Below, in pieces: positions 62,932-64,000 of a DNA stretch of 64,000 bases (position 1 is the first letter of the stretch; each line of letters opens with the position of its first letter). A program made the translations under genes and the position numbers. This DNA comes from Mucinivorans hirudinis. Lineage in GTDB: Bacteria > Bacteroidota > Bacteroidia > Bacteroidales > Rikenellaceae. The stretch covers positions 2,264,798 to 2,328,797 of the forward strand of contig HG934468.1 of NCBI GenBank assembly GCA_000723505.1, given 5' to 3'. Under the pieces are notes generated by a model. The model worked only from the letters and a program-made list of their open reading frames with translations. It searched no databases and was not told the DNA's origin.

Positions 62932-63591
62932 TTATCTGTTTAAGATTATTATTTCCACACGCTGAGAGCGTACAAATTCGATTGAGTCGGTGGAGACAAT
63001 TTCACCATCCGAAATGATGTCTTGATCGTCGAGAGTAACCATATCTTCTTCCAGTAGGTCGCAGATGAAACCTCCGCTCTTATCAGATACAGCGTAAACT
63101 TTACCGTCCAACTCTTTCATAAACTCGTCGTAGTCCTTGAATATATAGAGGTGTTTACAGGGAGCCATAATGATCCTCAGATTGTACTCCCGAAATTTAT
63201 CCGGTGTCATTTTGGTGCCTTTGAACAGGGATTTCGAGTTGCTGAAAATGCCCTTCATCAGTTGTCTGACATACTCCTCTTGGGTAATCTCTTCAACCTC
63301 GGCAAAGCACATTGCCAAGTCATCAACGGTTATTTTGAAGTCATCAGGCAGCCGATTGCCATAACGGTTCTGGTTGATGGTGCGGCGCATCTGTTCATCC
63401 AGCATTGCGTTGCCGACACCGGGATATGTCAGAAACAAATACCTCCCTTCACACTGAGCAACACCAAAGCCATCAAACAGATAGGCTGTAATCTCCTTCT
63501 CATCAACCTCTGGAAAATCCGGTGTATTTAGCTCCATCGTCAGGCTTACCAGTCCGCCCAACTCTTCGATTCTTTTTGCATTTATATTCAT
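62932..63591 (-). CDS. Hypothetical protein, first gene of the island operon in view
   Basis: The 219-residue protein is not recognised; it has a KDYDEFMKELDGKVYAVSDK stretch and ends basic. A small hairpin GCGAG/CTCGC lies 20 bp upstream (63609-63623), and the IS630 copy begins soon after, so the operon promoter may have been supplied or cut by the IS. Confidence 0.6.
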   Translation of the reverse strand: MNINAKRIEELGGLVSLTMELNTPDFPEVDEKEITAYLFDGFGVAQCEGRYLFLTYPGVGNAMLDEQMRRTINQNRYGNRLPDDFKITVDDLAMCFAEVEEITQEEYVRQLMKGIFSNSKSLFKGTKMTPDKFREYNLRIIMAPCKHLYIFKDYDEFMKELDGKVYAVSDKSGGFICDLLEEDMVTLDDQDIISDGEIVSTDSIEFVRSQRVEIIILNR

Positions 63592-63669
63592 CTTTGTACT
63601 TATTTGGTGCGAGCCGCACTCGCTATTATTTACTTATTTGTCTGTTTTAGAATAGTGGCTAGTGTTATG

Positions 63670-64000
63670 TTAATTTTGAATTGACGGATATAATTTTTTG
63701 AGTTTTATTCTTGCATCTTCATTTGTAAATTGCCAGTTAATTTTCAAGTTTGCGTTATTTCGATGGTTTTGCCACGCTTCTACCTCAGCGATAACTTTTT
63801 CTTTGGTAGGAATATGCCTATTCAAACACTGACCATTGAGCACGTGTAACTCTATCTCTGCCATATTCAACCAACTGCCGTGCTTGGGAGTTAAAATAAA
63901 CTCAAATCTATCCCATAACTCCTTTGCCTGCTCAGGTGGAAAAATCTCATAAAAAGCAGAACCATCGTGAGTTTTGAAGTTATCCATAACCAATTTTATC
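63670..64000 (-). mobile_element. IS630-family transposase (5' part outside window)
   Basis: This is the C-terminal part of a DDE transposase of the IS630/Tc1 superfamily: LVMDNFKTHDGS with the second Asp, PKHGSWLNMAEIE with the final Glu, then QCLNRHIP. The frame is open to the window edge. The element's left part cannot be judged. Confidence 0.9.

Overview
The window is chromosomal DNA of a Bacteroidota bacterium, most likely order Bacteroidales and perhaps a Rikenellaceae/Alistipes relative. The family is a guess from gene content. The order rests on GldH, an S46 dipeptidyl peptidase, a Bacteroidetes-type V-ATPase operon with DUF2764, a PstC of Bacteroidetes length, a short type III SerA, and promoters of the Bacteroidetes form (TTTG, about 19 nt, TAnnTTTG) with few Shine-Dalgarno sites.

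Positions 1-14,000 are core metabolism. They hold ricT-gldH-trmB (+), a serine-biosynthesis group serC / serA / thioesterase / DUF1015 (-), a MATE exporter (+), and a tight six-gene minus-strand operon: MBL hydrolase-trmD-lpxB-FAA hydrolase-maf-S46 peptidase. Positions 14,300-26,400 hold a V-type ATPase operon (E, DUF2764, A, B, D, I, K). It is interrupted twice by cargo: a dead nucleotidyltransferase, a phosphoesterase, a zinc ribbon and a PGN_0703-type nuclease before subunit A, and a RelE/ParE-type toxin-antitoxin pair plus a DUF4268 nuclease between A and B. The K subunit carries Na+-site residues.

Positions 27,400-35,450 are a complete phosphate module: a Pho-box-like promoter, phosphate porin, PstS, PstC, PstA, PstB, PhoU, and a PhoB/PhoR-like pair. 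PstC contains a segment that closely resembles part of the neighbouring PstS. Next come grpE-esterase-dnaJ, pdxB, an orphan NuoF/HydB-like flavoprotein, an N-acyltransferase-argG pair, a ZIP transporter and a GT4 glycosyltransferase.

Positions 45,500-54,500 mix core genes (prfA, purE) with mobile or accessory DNA: a frameshifted IS110 element, a 12-copy heptamer array abutting a TM2 gene, two more nuclease-like genes, and an HPr-kinase-like/nucleotidyltransferase pair of the kind found in peptide-modification clusters. Two homologous ~180-190-bp palindromic elements lie directly 3' of two different PD-(D/E)XK-type nuclease genes (18.4 kb and 49.2 kb), in the same orientation relative to the gene.

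Positions 54,500-64,000 are an accessory island, all on the minus strand. It has HU-like, RNase H-like, LPD28 and many small unknown proteins in overlapping genes, as in conjugative elements. It contains a decayed segmental duplication, a two-gene insert (uracil-glycosylase-like plus SUMF1-like), a stand-alone protein resembling MutS domain I, and an IS630 transposase running off the window end. No tRNA, rRNA or CRISPR array was recognised. Functions are judged from motifs read by eye; no database search was run.
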